Part shown: positions 18,235 through 27,126 of the stretch, in pieces
Numbering within the stretch: the stretch's first letter is position 1
How the letters are laid out: each line of letters opens with the position of its first letter
DNA from: Xenophilus arseniciresistens
Lineage (GTDB): Bacteria > Pseudomonadota > Gammaproteobacteria > Burkholderiales > Burkholderiaceae_C
Direction: 5' to 3'
Assembly: GCF_028023875.1 (NCBI RefSeq)
Contig: NZ_JAQIPB010000007.1
Coordinates: 273,434-337,433 of the forward strand
Length of the DNA stretch: 64,000 bases
Translations under genes and position numbers: made by a program
The notes under the pieces: generated by a model
What the model saw: only the letters and a program-made list of their open reading frames with translations
Told to the model about the DNA's origin: nothing
The model's database searches: none

Positions 18235-19695
18235 ATGATTTCCCGCGAACCCACCCTCGAGCGCCTGGCCACGGCGCAGCAGCTTCTTCTGACGCCCTTC
18301 GGGCTCGACGAGACGCACCTGTCCAAGGCGCTGGCGGAGATCAAGGCCCACAAGGTCGATGACGCCGACCTGTACTTCCAGTACACGCGCAGCGAAGGCT
18401 GGAGCCTGGAAGAAGGCATCGTCAAGACCGGCAGCTTCAGCATCGACCAGGGCGTGGGCGTGCGCGCCGTCAGCGGCGAGAAAACCGCTTTCGCCTATTC
18501 CGACGACATCTCCGAAGCCTCGCTGCTCGACGCCGCGCGCACCGTGCGCACCATCGCATCGGCCGGCCGCAACGCGCGCACCCAGGTGCCGGCGCGCAAG
18601 GTGGCGGGCAGCCGCTCGCTCTATGGCGGTGTGGACCCGATCGCCTCGCTGGACAGCACGGCCAAGGTGCAACTGCTCGAGAAGGTGGAGCAGCTTGCGC
18701 GTGCGCGCGACCCCCGCGTGTCGCAGGTGATGGCCGGCCTGGCCAGCGAGTACGACGTGGTGCTGGTGGCGCGCGCCGACGGCACCCTGGCGGCCGACGT
18801 GCGGCCCCTGGTGCGCCTGTCGGTCACCGTGATCGCCGAGCAGAACGGCCGGCGCGAAGTGGGCTCGGGCGGCGGTGGCGGCCGCTTCGGCCTGGCCTAT
18901 TTCACCGACGCGCAGATCAGCGAATACGTGGAGCAGGCCGTGAGCTCGGCCCTCACCAATCTCGACTCGCGTCCGGCCCCGGCCGGCGAGATGACCGTGG
19001 TGCTGGGCCCGGGCTGGCCCGGCATCCTGCTGCACGAAGCCATCGGCCACGGGCTCGAAGGCGACTTCAACCGCAAGGGCTCGAGCGCCTTCAGCGGCCG
19101 CATCGGCCAGCGCGTCGCAGCCAAGGGCGTCACGGTGCTGGACGACGGCACGCTGGCGGATCGCCGCGGCTCGCTCAATGTGGACGACGAGGGCAACGCC
19201 AGCCAGCGCAACGTGCTGATCGAGGACGGCATCCTCAAGGGCTACATCCAGGACGCGATGAACGCGCGCCTCATGAAGGTCAAGCCCACGGGCAACGGCC
19301 GCCGCGAAAGCTACGCCCATGTGCCCATGCCGCGCATGACCAACACCTACATGCTGGGTGGCGACAGGGATCCGCAGGAGATCGTGGCCAGCATCAAGAA
19401 GGGCCTGTACGCCACCAACTTCGGCGGCGGCCAGGTCGACATCACGAGCGGCAAGTTCGTGTTCTCGGCCAGCGAGGCCTACTGGGTGGAAAACGGCAAG
19501 ATCCAGTACCCCGTCAAGGGCGCCACCATCGTGGGCAACGGCCCCGATGCGCTCACCCGCGTGAAGATGATCGGCAACGACATGGCGCTGGATTCGGGCG
19601 TGGGCACCTGCGGCAAGGAAGGCCAGAGCGTGCCCGTGGGCGTGGGCCAGCCCACCCTGCGCATCGATGGCCTGACCGTCGGCGGCACGGCATAA
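18235..19695 (+). CDS. tldD: Metalloprotease TldD
   Basis: TldD pairs with TldE (PmbA) to form a Zn protease that trims unfolded peptides, e.g. microcin B17 leader or CcdA. The 486-residue product matches E. coli TldD (481). The catalytic His267-Glu-Ala-Ile-Gly-His271 motif is intact in LLHEAIGHGLEGDF, which marks this as the TldD and not the PmbA subunit. C-terminal GTCGKEGQSVPVGVGQPTLRI, read by its key residues Cys-Gly-Lys-x-Gln and Gly-Gln-Pro, is the family signature around the third Zn ligand Cys. The ATG was chosen over an upstream in-frame one because of the -10-like motif and homolog length. pmbA is not in the window. Confidence 0.95.
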   Translation: MISREPTLERLATAQQLLLTPFGLDETHLSKALAEIKAHKVDDADLYFQYTRSEGWSLEEGIVKTGSFSIDQGVGVRAVSGEKTAFAYSDDISEASLLDAARTVRTIASAGRNARTQVPARKVAGSRSLYGGVDPIASLDSTAKVQLLEKVEQLARARDPRVSQVMAGLASEYDVVLVARADGTLAADVRPLVRLSVTVIAEQNGRREVGSGGGGGRFGLAYFTDAQISEYVEQAVSSALTNLDSRPAPAGEMTVVLGPGWPGILLHEAIGHGLEGDFNRKGSSAFSGRIGQRVAAKGVTVLDDGTLADRRGSLNVDDEGNASQRNVLIEDGILKGYIQDAMNARLMKVKPTGNGRRESYAHVPMPRMTNTYMLGGDRDPQEIVASIKKGLYATNFGGGQVDITSGKFVFSASEAYWVENGKIQYPVKGATIVGNGPDALTRVKMIGNDMALDSGVGTCGKEGQSVPVGVGQPTLRIDGLTVGGTA

Positions 19696-19753
19696 GTCCA
19701 CATCGGCGCCCAAAAACAACAGTCGCCAAAACAACACAGCCTGCATGTGCCTG

Positions 19754-19762
19754 TGCTAGAGT
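19754..19762 (+). promoter_or_regulatory. Extended -10 promoter for the aroG leader
   Basis: TGC-TAGAGT is an extended -10 (TGn plus TAGAGT). It lies 8 nt before the ATG of the aroG leader peptide, so the transcript would begin almost at that codon. No -35 match is evident. Confidence 0.45.
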
Positions 19763-19770
19763 CGCTCCCC

Positions 19771-19845
19771 ATGTCCGCAGCTCGCGCTTTTTACTTTGCC
19801 TACTTTTGGTTCCCGGAATCCGGCGGACGAGTGGCGCGCGCATAA
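19771..19845 (+). CDS. aroG leader peptide (aromatic attenuation peptide)
   Basis: A 24-codon ORF in the leader before aroG. Residues 7-14 are FYFAYFWF: of eight codons, four are Phe, two Tyr and one Trp. Such a cluster is the hallmark of ribosome-mediated attenuation by aromatic aminoacyl-tRNA supply. There is no Shine-Dalgarno; the ATG follows an extended -10 by 8 nt, so it may be translated leaderless. The ORF ends 26 nt before the terminator hairpin. The segment CCGGCGG at 19820-19826, just after the aromatic codons, is complementary to the left arm of the terminator stem. Role is inferred from these features and from aroG being a feedback-type aromatic pathway entry enzyme. Confidence 0.85.
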   Translation: MSAARAFYFAYFWFPESGGRVARA

Positions 19846-19871
19846 ACAGCAGACAAGCCGAACCCCTCGAG

Positions 19872-19904
19872 AACCGCCGGTGCGAAAGCCCCGGCGGTTT
19901 TTTC
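19872..19904 (+). terminator. Attenuator terminator of aroG leader
   Basis: AACCGCCGG (19872-19880) pairs with CCGGCGGTT (19891-19899) to form a 9-bp stem followed by a T-rich run (TTTTTTCTT across 19898-19906). The left arm can instead pair with CCGGCGG at 19820-19826 (antiterminator), and that segment's 3' part GCGGAC (19824-19829) can pair with GTCCGC at 19773-19778 at the start of the leader ORF. This is a standard 1:2, 2:3, 3:4 attenuator set. Confidence 0.85.
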
Positions 19905-19948
19905 TTGGCCGCACCTTTTTTCAGTACCCACCCTAGCGAGGAAGCATC

Positions 19949-21070
19949 ATGAGCCCCAAGAGCAGCAGCACCGCCAGCGAGTCCTGGTATCCGTCGGTCG
20001 AAAAAACCAGCCAGACCGACGACAAACGCATCCAGGACATCACCGTGCTGCCTCCTCCAGAGCATCTGATCCGCTTCTTCCCCATCCGCGGGACGGCCAT
20101 CGAAACACTGATCGCCGACACACGCCGCCGCATCCAGCAGATCATGGCCGGCAAGGACGACCGGCTGCTGGTGGTGATCGGCCCCTGCTCCATCCATGAC
20201 CCGGCCGCGGCGCTCGAATACGCCAAGCGCCTGAAGGTGGTGCGCGACAAGTACGCCGATTCGCTGGAGATCGTGATGCGCGTGTACTTCGAGAAGCCGC
20301 GCACGACGGTGGGCTGGAAGGGCCTGATCAACGACCCCTACCTCGACGAGAGCTACCGCATCGACGAGGGCCTGCGCATCGCGCGGCAACTGCTCATCGA
20401 CATCAACCGCCTGGGCCTGCCGGCCGGCAGCGAGTTCCTGGACGTGATCTCGCCGCAATACATCGGCGACCTGATCTCCTGGGGCGCGATCGGTGCGCGC
20501 ACCACCGAGAGCCAGGTCCACCGCGAGCTGGCCTCGGGCATCAGCGCGCCCATTGGCTTCAAGAACGGCACCGACGGCAACATCCGCATCGCGACCGACG
20601 CCATTCAGGCGGCGGCGCGCGGCCACCACTTCCTTTCCGTGCACAAGAACGGCCAGGTCGCCATCGTCCACACCAAGGGCAACAAGGACTGCCACGTCAT
20701 CCTGCGCGGCGGCAAGGCACCCAACTACGACGCGGCCAGCGTGCAGGCAGCCTGCCAGGAGCTGGAAGCGTGCAAGCTGCCCGCCACGCTGATGGTGGAT
20801 TGCAGCCATGCCAACAGCAGCAAGCAGCACCAAAAGCAGATCGACGTGGCGCAGGACATCGCGAAGCAGATCGCGGGCGGCTCGCGCTGCGTGTTCGGCG
20901 TGATGGTGGAAAGCCACCTGCAGGCCGGCGCCCAGAAGTTCACGCCTGGCAAGGATGTCGTCGGCGCGCTCGAATACGGCAAGAGCATCACCGATGCCTG
21001 CCTGGGCTGGGACGACTCGGTGGCCGTGCTGGACACCCTGTCGCAGGCCGTGAAGGCACGACGGGGCTGA
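19949..21070 (+). CDS. aroG: 3-deoxy-7-phosphoheptulonate synthase (DAHP synthase, type I)
   Basis: DAHP synthase condenses phosphoenolpyruvate and erythrose 4-phosphate, the first step of the shikimate pathway. The 373-residue product is a type I alpha enzyme of the AroF/G/H kind: VVIGPCSIHDPAAALEYA with the metal-binding Cys, RVYFEKPRTTVGWKG, GARTTESQVHRELASG, IGFKNGTDG and MVDCSHANSSK are all present. It keeps the N-terminal extension needed for feedback inhibition (DDKRIQDITVLPPPE), but which amino acid inhibits it cannot be read safely. An SD-like GAGGAAG precedes the ATG. The upstream leader peptide and terminator indicate attenuation by aromatic amino acid supply. Confidence 0.96.
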   Translation: MSPKSSSTASESWYPSVEKTSQTDDKRIQDITVLPPPEHLIRFFPIRGTAIETLIADTRRRIQQIMAGKDDRLLVVIGPCSIHDPAAALEYAKRLKVVRDKYADSLEIVMRVYFEKPRTTVGWKGLINDPYLDESYRIDEGLRIARQLLIDINRLGLPAGSEFLDVISPQYIGDLISWGAIGARTTESQVHRELASGISAPIGFKNGTDGNIRIATDAIQAAARGHHFLSVHKNGQVAIVHTKGNKDCHVILRGGKAPNYDAASVQAACQELEACKLPATLMVDCSHANSSKQHQKQIDVAQDIAKQIAGGSRCVFGVMVESHLQAGAQKFTPGKDVVGALEYGKSITDACLGWDDSVAVLDTLSQAVKARRG

Positions 21071-21098
21071 GCGGCCCCGCTGTGGCGACGGCGGCGCT

Positions 21099-22535
21099 TC
21101 AGGCTGCCGTCGCCAGCGCCTGCAGCAGCTTGCCGTGCACGCCGCCGAAGCCGCCGTTGCTCATGCACACCAGGTGGTCGCCGGGCATGGCGGCGGCGCG
21201 CACCTGGGCCACCAGCGTATCGATGTCACCGGCCGTCTGCGCGCGAGCGCCCAGCGGGGCCAGTGCGGCTGCGGCATCCCATTCCAGTCCGGCCGTGTGG
21301 CAGAAGGCCAGATCGGCATCTTCCAGGCTGTCGGGCAACAGGGCCGCCATGGTGCCCAGCTTCATGGTGTTGCTGCGCGGCTCGAAGATGGCCAGGATGC
21401 GCTCGCTCGTGCGGCCCTGGCGGTCGAGCTGGCGCCGCAGGCCCTGCAGGGTGGTGTGGATGGCCGTGGGGTGGTGGGCGAAGTCGTCGTAGACCGTGAT
21501 GGGTTGGCCGGCCGTCTTCACCTGGCCACGCGTTTCCATGCGTCGGCGCACATTGCGGAAAGCGCTCAGCGCCTGCGCGGCTTGCGCAGGAGGGACGCCC
21601 ACATGGTCGGCGGCGGCAATGGCCGCCAGCGCATTGCATTGGTTGTGGGCACCGCTGAGGGCCCAGTCCACACGACCGACGGCCTCGCCATTGCGCATCA
21701 CCTCGAAATTGCCGTGATCGCCGTGTGCCTGCCAATGGCTGCCTTCGGCGCCGAAAAAGGCGACATCGGACCAGCATCCGCGTTCAAGAACACGTTGCAG
21801 GCTGGGTTCTGCGCCTTGCACCACCAGCCGGCCCTGGGCAGGCACGGTGCGCACCAGGTGATGGAATTGCTGTTCGATGGCTGCGAGATCATCAAAGATG
21901 TCTGCATGATCGAATTCCAGGTTGTTCAGGATGGCCGTGCGCGGGCGGTAGTGAACGAACTTGCTGCGCTTGTCGAAGAAAGCCGTGTCGTATTCGTCAG
22001 CCTCGATCACGAAAGGCGCGCGCCCGGCCAGCGCAGGTGCCGCGGCGCTGGCCGTAGCAGCGCCCAGGCGCGCCGACACGCCAAAGTCCAGCGGCACCCC
22101 GCCCACCAGGAAGCCCGGTTGCAGCCCGGCCTGCTCCAGGATCCAGGCCAGCATGGAGGTCGTGGTCGTTTTGCCGTGCGTGCCGGCCACCGCCAGCACA
22201 TGCCGCCCCTGCAGCACATGCTCGGCCAGCCATTGGGGGCCGCTGGTATAGGCGGCGCCCGCATCAAGAATGGCTTCCATCAGGGGGAACTTGGGCGCGC
22301 CGTCGGGAAGGCGTGCGCGTGAGACCACGTTGCCTACCACGAACATGTCGGGCTTGAGGGCCAGCTGGTCGGCGCCATAGCCTTCGATCAATTCAATGCC
22401 CAGTGCGCGCAGCTGGTCGCTCATGGGCGGATAAACGCCGGCGTCGCAGCCGGTCACGCGGTGCCCGGCCTCGCGTGCCAGGGCGGCCAGCCCGCCCATG
22501 AAAGTGCCGCAAATGCCCAGGATGTGAATATGCAT
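21099..22535 (-). CDS. mpl: Murein peptide ligase Mpl
   Basis: Mpl ligates recycled L-Ala-gamma-D-Glu-meso-DAP tripeptide to UDP-MurNAc, returning peptide from old wall to precursor synthesis. The 478-residue protein starts MHIHILGICGTFMGG and has the ATP loop [10 protein letters not shown] (residues 118-127), EADEYDTAFFDKRSKF (key residues Glu-Ala-Asp-Glu-Tyr-Asp, which distinguish Mpl from MurC) and VYDDFAHHPTAI near the C-terminus. The gene converges on aroG (28 nt apart). A TAGAAT hexamer lies 8 nt before the ATG. Together with AmpD encoded at 35 kb it indicates a working peptidoglycan recycling pathway. Confidence 0.95.
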   Translation of the reverse strand: MHIHILGICGTFMGGLAALAREAGHRVTGCDAGVYPPMSDQLRALGIELIEGYGADQLALKPDMFVVGNVVSRARLPDGAPKFPLMEAILDAGAAYTSGPQWLAEHVLQGRHVLAVAGTHGKTTTTSMLAWILEQAGLQPGFLVGGVPLDFGVSARLGAATASAAAPALAGRAPFVIEADEYDTAFFDKRSKFVHYRPRTAILNNLEFDHADIFDDLAAIEQQFHHLVRTVPAQGRLVVQGAEPSLQRVLERGCWSDVAFFGAEGSHWQAHGDHGNFEVMRNGEAVGRVDWALSGAHNQCNALAAIAAADHVGVPPAQAAQALSAFRNVRRRMETRGQVKTAGQPITVYDDFAHHPTAIHTTLQGLRRQLDRQGRTSERILAIFEPRSNTMKLGTMAALLPDSLEDADLAFCHTAGLEWDAAAALAPLGARAQTAGDIDTLVAQVRAAAMPGDHLVCMSNGGFGGVHGKLLQALATAA

Positions 22536-22543
22536 GGGGGCGA

Positions 22544-22549
22544 ATTCTA
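22544..22549 (-). promoter_or_regulatory. TAGAAT -10-like hexamer before mpl
   Basis: Minus-strand TAGAAT, 8 nt before the mpl ATG (TAGAATTCGCCCCCATG). No -35 at normal spacing. Same start-proximal pattern as lpxC, rodA and others. Confidence 0.4.
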
Positions 22550-22629
22550 GAGAGCGCAACACCCGGCCTGCCCGGCCGGGTGTCCGGGTGCATCGAAGGC
22601 TTTGACACGTGCGGGCTGCCTTGCGGGCG

Positions 22630-22635
22630 CACAAT
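22630..22635 (+). promoter_or_regulatory. CACAAT -10-like hexamer before 22642 gene
   Basis: CACAAT lies 6 nt before the ATG. A perfect TTGACA lies at 22602-22607, but the 22-nt spacing is too long for a normal promoter, so the pairing is doubtful. Confidence 0.3.
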
Positions 22636-22641
22636 GCCGCC

Positions 22642-23256
22642 ATGGAAAGCAGCAAGCGTGAGATTGCCGCCGCCGCCGCCCGCCTGGTGGTGGAGGAGGG
22701 GCTGGAGTACGGGCCGGCCAAGCGTCGGGCCGTGCGCGACCTGCGACTGCCCGCGCGCACGGCGCTGCCCGGCAACGACGAGATCGAAGCCGAGGTGCGC
22801 GACTACATTCAGATCTTCTGCGCCGATACGCAGCCAGCCGAATTGCGGGCGCTGCGTGAACTGGCTGTCGAATGGATGCAGCACATGGCCCAGTTCCGTC
22901 CGCACCTGGGGGGTGCCGTGTGGCATGGCACGGCCACCCGCCTGTCCGACATCTACATCCAACTGTTCTGTGATGACTCCAAATCCGCCGAGATTGCGCT
23001 CATCGACCATCACGTCGATTACGAGCCGCGCACCGTCAGCGGCTTTCATGGGGAATCGGTCGAGGCGCTCAGCGTGCATGCGCCGAGCCGGGCCCTGGGC
23101 ACAGAGGTCGGGGTGCATCTGATGGTGTATGACCTCGATGACATGCGCGGCGCCCTGCGGCTCGATGCGCAGGGACGTGTGCCGCGCGGCGATCTCGCCG
23201 CCGTTCGCCGCCTGCTCGACGAAGTGGATGGCACGCCGGACGGAGCCGGCGCGTGA
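22642..23256 (+). CDS. Conserved hypothetical protein, coupled to TlpA-like gene
   Basis: A 204-residue soluble protein with no signal peptide or membrane segment. It begins MESSKREIAAAAARLVVEEG, with Ala/Glu-rich helices at the N-terminus, and carries a central Trp/His-bearing stretch (VWHGTATRLSDIYIQLFCDD) and a C-terminal part with MVYDLDDMRGALRLDAQGRVPRGD. I do not recognise a named domain. It is divergent from mpl with a 106-nt gap and its stop overlaps the GTG of the next gene (GTGA), so the two are translated together. The ATG chosen follows a CACAAT hexamer by 6 nt; an in-frame upstream start at 22609 is possible. Confidence 0.8.
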   Translation: MESSKREIAAAAARLVVEEGLEYGPAKRRAVRDLRLPARTALPGNDEIEAEVRDYIQIFCADTQPAELRALRELAVEWMQHMAQFRPHLGGAVWHGTATRLSDIYIQLFCDDSKSAEIALIDHHVDYEPRTVSGFHGESVEALSVHAPSRALGTEVGVHLMVYDLDDMRGALRLDAQGRVPRGDLAAVRRLLDEVDGTPDGAGA

Positions 23257-23822
23257 GTGCGGTGATGGCGCAGGGCTCGCAAAGGCGGCGATGGCTGTTT
23301 GCAGGGGTGGCCACTGCAGCCGCGGCGGCTGGCCTGGGGGGCGCATGGTGGCAGCAAGGTCGCCAGGGCGAGCCGGGTGCCTCCGGCGGCGAGAGGCTCG
23401 GGCCGGAGTTCTGGGCCCAGCGTTTCGACCGGCCCGAGGGCGGGGAACTGGCGCTGGCTTCGCTGCAGGGTCGGCCGCTGCTCATCAACTTCTGGGCCAC
23501 CTGGTGTCCGCCCTGTGTGGAAGAGCTGCCCATGCTGGATCGCTTCTTTGTGGCGCAGGGTGAGCGCGGGGTGCAGGTGATCGGCCTCGCGGTGGATCAG
23601 CCCAGCGCCGTGCGCAAGTTCCTGGCGCGCGCGCCCGTGGCATTTGCCAACGGCATGGCCGGCATGCAGGGCACCGATCTGGCCAGGCAACTTGGCAATG
23701 CGGCTGGGGGACTGCCCTTCACACTGATGATTCATCGCTCCGGCCAGGTGCTGGCTCGTAAAATGGGCAAGCTCGAGGCGGCCGATCTGCAGGCTTGGGG
23801 GCGTGCGGAATTTCACGGCTAG
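23253..23822 (+). CDS. TlpA/ResA-like membrane-anchored thioredoxin
   Basis: A 189-residue periplasmic thiol-disulfide oxidoreductase of the TlpA/ResA type. An N-terminal basic stretch (SQRRRWLF) and one hydrophobic helix (about residues 14-31) serve as signal anchor; the thioredoxin domain has LINFWATWCPPCVEELP with the redox pair Cys85-Pro-Pro-Cys88 and the cis-Pro region GGLPFTLMIHRSG. The PP dipeptide between the cysteines is typical of reductive TlpA proteins involved in cytochrome c or lipoprotein thiol handling. It starts with GTG overlapping the preceding stop. Specific partner unknown. Confidence 0.88.
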   Translation: MSAVMAQGSQRRRWLFAGVATAAAAAGLGGAWWQQGRQGEPGASGGERLGPEFWAQRFDRPEGGELALASLQGRPLLINFWATWCPPCVEELPMLDRFFVAQGERGVQVIGLAVDQPSAVRKFLARAPVAFANGMAGMQGTDLARQLGNAAGGLPFTLMIHRSGQVLARKMGKLEAADLQAWGRAEFHG

Positions 23823-23825
23823 AAT
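23796..23825 (+). promoter_or_regulatory. Candidate sigma-70 promoter for accBC
   Basis: TTGGGG (23796-23801), 18-nt spacer, TAGAAT (23820-23825). The -10 overlaps the stop codon of the TlpA-like gene. It would give a 5' leader of about 90 nt before accB. Prediction from sequence only. Confidence 0.5.
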
Positions 23826-23923
23826 CCGCGGCCCGTTGGCGATTGGTCCGAAGATGGATGTAATACGCCGACGTTTGGGCTAGTTAGGCCTAGTTGTTCG
23901 GCGAATGCCGGCGTTGGAGGACC

Positions 23924-24397
23924 ATGGATCTGCGCAAACTGAAGACACTGATCGATTTGGTGTCTGAATCGAATATTTCCGAACTCGAGATCACCGAGGC
24001 CGAAGGCAAGGTGCGCATCGTCAAAGGCGGCGAAGCAGCGCCGGTGCAATACGTGCAGGCCATGCCCGCTGCGACGGTGGCGGCGCCCGCTGTTGCTGTG
24101 GCCGCCCCTGCGGCTGCTGCGCCCGCGGCGGCAGCCGCGCCCGCGCCCGCTGCCGAACCCACGGGCCATACGGTGAAGTCGCCCATGGTCGGCACCTTCT
24201 ACCGTTCGGCCAGCCCCGGCGCGCCGGCCTTCGTGGAAGTGGGCAAGCAGGTCAAGGAAGGCGACACGCTTTGCATCATCGAGGCCATGAAGATCCTCAA
24301 CGAGATCGAGGCCGACAAGTCCGGCACGGTCACCAAGATCCTGGGCGAGAACGGCCAGGCGGTTGAATACGGCCAGCCGCTGTTCATCATCGAGTAA
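23924..24397 (+). CDS. accB: Biotin carboxyl carrier protein of acetyl-CoA carboxylase AccB
   Basis: AccB carries the biotin that AccC carboxylates and AccAD uses to make malonyl-CoA, the first step of fatty acid synthesis. The 157-residue protein has an N-terminal helical segment ([13 protein letters not shown]), an Ala/Pro/Val-rich flexible linker (about residues 46-83) and a C-terminal biotinyl domain with EAMKILNE, Lys123 being the biotin site, preceded by the thumb-containing [19 protein letters not shown] region (key residues Gly-Thr-Phe-Tyr). A GGAGG Shine-Dalgarno lies 4 nt before the ATG. The gene is followed by a 309-nt gap with the accC-start repeats before accC itself. Confidence 0.96.
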   Translation: MDLRKLKTLIDLVSESNISELEITEAEGKVRIVKGGEAAPVQYVQAMPAATVAAPAVAVAAPAAAAPAAAAAPAPAAEPTGHTVKSPMVGTFYRSASPGAPAFVEVGKQVKEGDTLCIIEAMKILNEIEADKSGTVTKILGENGQAVEYGQPLFIIE

Positions 24398-24470
24398 GCC
24401 TTTGACGGGCTGCTTCACGCTGGCGTCCCTGGCAGTGCCCGCATCGTTGCGCGCACGTCCGGGCAAGGCC

Positions 24471-24596
24471 ATGTTCAAGAAGATCCTGGACGCGAATTGC
24501 GGCGCTGCGCCACGGCGCCGGCGGCCGACGGCGGGCGCGTCGCACGGGCCCACGCGGCGGGCGGGCGATACAAGCCGCGGAGAAAACCATGTTTAA
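24471..24596 (+). CDS. accC-start mini-ORF 1 (MFKKIL-type)
   Basis: A 41-codon ORF that starts like AccC (MFKKILDANCG) and then turns into Arg/Pro/Gly-rich sequence of low likelihood as a folded protein. Its TAA at 24594-24596 lies within the first eight bases of mini-ORF 2. AAGG lies just before the ATG. It is also the 3' end of a frame open from within accB, so translation there is possible but unproven. Confidence 0.35.
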   Translation: MFKKILDANCGAAPRRRRPTAGASHGPTRRAGDTSRGENHV

Positions 24597-24706
24597 AAAG
24601 ATCCTGGTCGCCAATCGCGGCGCGTGCGCCTTGGCGCAGACGGCCGGAGGCCGGCAAATTGCGCGTGGCCGCGCAGCGGGCGGGCGATTGAGCCGCGGAG
24701 GGCGTA

Positions 24707-24714
<8 letters not shown>
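24589..24714 (+). CDS. accC-start mini-ORF 2 ([15 protein letters not shown])
   Basis: A 41-codon ORF whose first 11 residues equal those of AccC, then [10 protein letters not shown] and an Arg/Gly-rich tail. It has GGAG 8 nt ahead of its ATG, in the same place as the accC Shine-Dalgarno. Its TAA at 24712-24714 lies inside the accC start region (ATG 24707), an arrangement allowing termination-reinitiation into accC. Same length as mini-ORF 1. Confidence 0.4.
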
Positions 24715-26056
<1,342 letters not shown>

Positions 26057-26194
26057 GTTGCTTTTCTTCTCGAAGCGCATCACGCGGGCCGCGGCGGCCC
26101 GTGCGCTTCACGCACCACCAACACACAATGGGGCTTCGGCCCCTTGGTCGCTTGTGCGGCCTTGCCAAAGCTCAAAGGATCAAAAGGCTGCCCT

Positions 26195-27082
26195 ATGTTC
26201 GAGTTGCGTCTGATGGTTCCCGAGGACCGTGTCGAGCTGATGGGCGAGGCCCTTGAGGAGCTCGATGCGCTGAGCGTGTCGGTGGAAGATGCCGACGCCC
26301 ACACCGATGCCGAGCAGGCGCTGTTCGGCGAGCCGGGCATGCCGCCGCCGCGCGAAGGCTGGCAGCGTTCGCGGCTGGTCGCGCTGTTCCAGGATGAAGC
26401 TGCTGCGCGCCATGCGGGGCAGGTGCTGGCGGCGCAGGACTTCTTCGAGGGCTGCGAGCTGCTGGGCGTGAACGTGCTGCCCGAGCAGGACTGGGTGCGC
26501 CTGACGCAGTCGCAGTTCTCGCCCGTGGAGATCACCTCCGATTTCTGGATCGTGCCGAGCTGGCATGAGCCCCCCGAGGCGGCGCGCCATGTGATCCGCC
26601 TGGACCCGGGCCTGGCCTTTGGCACCGGCACGCACCCCACCACGCGCATGTGCCTGCGCTGGATTGCCACGCGCGCTGAAGGTGAACTGGGGGCGCGCGT
26701 GCTCGACTATGGCTGCGGCTCGGGCATCCTGGCCATCGGCGCTGCCAAGTTTGGCGCTTCGGACATCGACGCCGTCGACATCGACCCGGCCGCCGTGCAG
26801 TCCACGCAGTTCAACGCCCAGGCCAACCATGTGCAGCTGAACGCGGCCCTGCCCGAAGGTGCGAAGGGCGCCTACGACACCGTGCTGGCCAACATCCTGG
26901 CCACGCCGCTGAAGGTGCTCGCCCCCTTGCTCTGCGCGCATGTGCGCGAAGGCGGGGCCCTGGTGCTGGCGGGCATTCTGGAGCGCCAGGCCGACGAGCT
27001 GAAGCAGGCCTATGCGCCCTGGCTGCAGCTGACAGTCAGCGACAGCGAGGACGGCTGGATTCTCATGACCGCACGCCGTTGA
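26195..27082 (+). CDS. prmA: Ribosomal protein L11 methyltransferase PrmA
   Basis: PrmA trimethylates ribosomal protein L11. The 295-residue product matches E. coli PrmA (293). An N-terminal L11-recognition domain begins MFELRLMVPEDRVEL; the SAM-dependent methyltransferase domain has GLAFGTGTHPTTRMCLRW, then motif I VLDYGCGSGILAIGAAKFGA and acidic AVDIDP, and motif IV LANILATPL. It follows accC by 138 nt, a common betaproteobacterial order accB-accC-prmA. The ATG was chosen because it gives the canonical N-terminus. Confidence 0.95.
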   Translation: MFELRLMVPEDRVELMGEALEELDALSVSVEDADAHTDAEQALFGEPGMPPPREGWQRSRLVALFQDEAAARHAGQVLAAQDFFEGCELLGVNVLPEQDWVRLTQSQFSPVEITSDFWIVPSWHEPPEAARHVIRLDPGLAFGTGTHPTTRMCLRWIATRAEGELGARVLDYGCGSGILAIGAAKFGASDIDAVDIDPAAVQSTQFNAQANHVQLNAALPEGAKGAYDTVLANILATPLKVLAPLLCAHVREGGALVLAGILERQADELKQAYAPWLQLTVSDSEDGWILMTARR

Positions 27083-27111
27083 GGCCGGCGCGACCCGTGC
27101 AGGGCCGACCC

Positions 27112-27117
27112 TACAAT
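27112..27117 (+). promoter_or_regulatory. TACAAT -10-like hexamer before the zinc-ribbon gene
   Basis: TACAAT lies 9 nt before the ATG at 27127 (CTACAATTAGAGACACATG). No -35 at normal spacing. Confidence 0.4.
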
Positions 27118-27126
27118 TAGAGACAC

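Noticed and set aside
22602..22635. TTGACA plus CACAAT as a promoter for the 22642 gene
   Set aside because: The spacer is 22 nt, too long for sigma-70; only the hexamer near the start is kept as a low-confidence feature.
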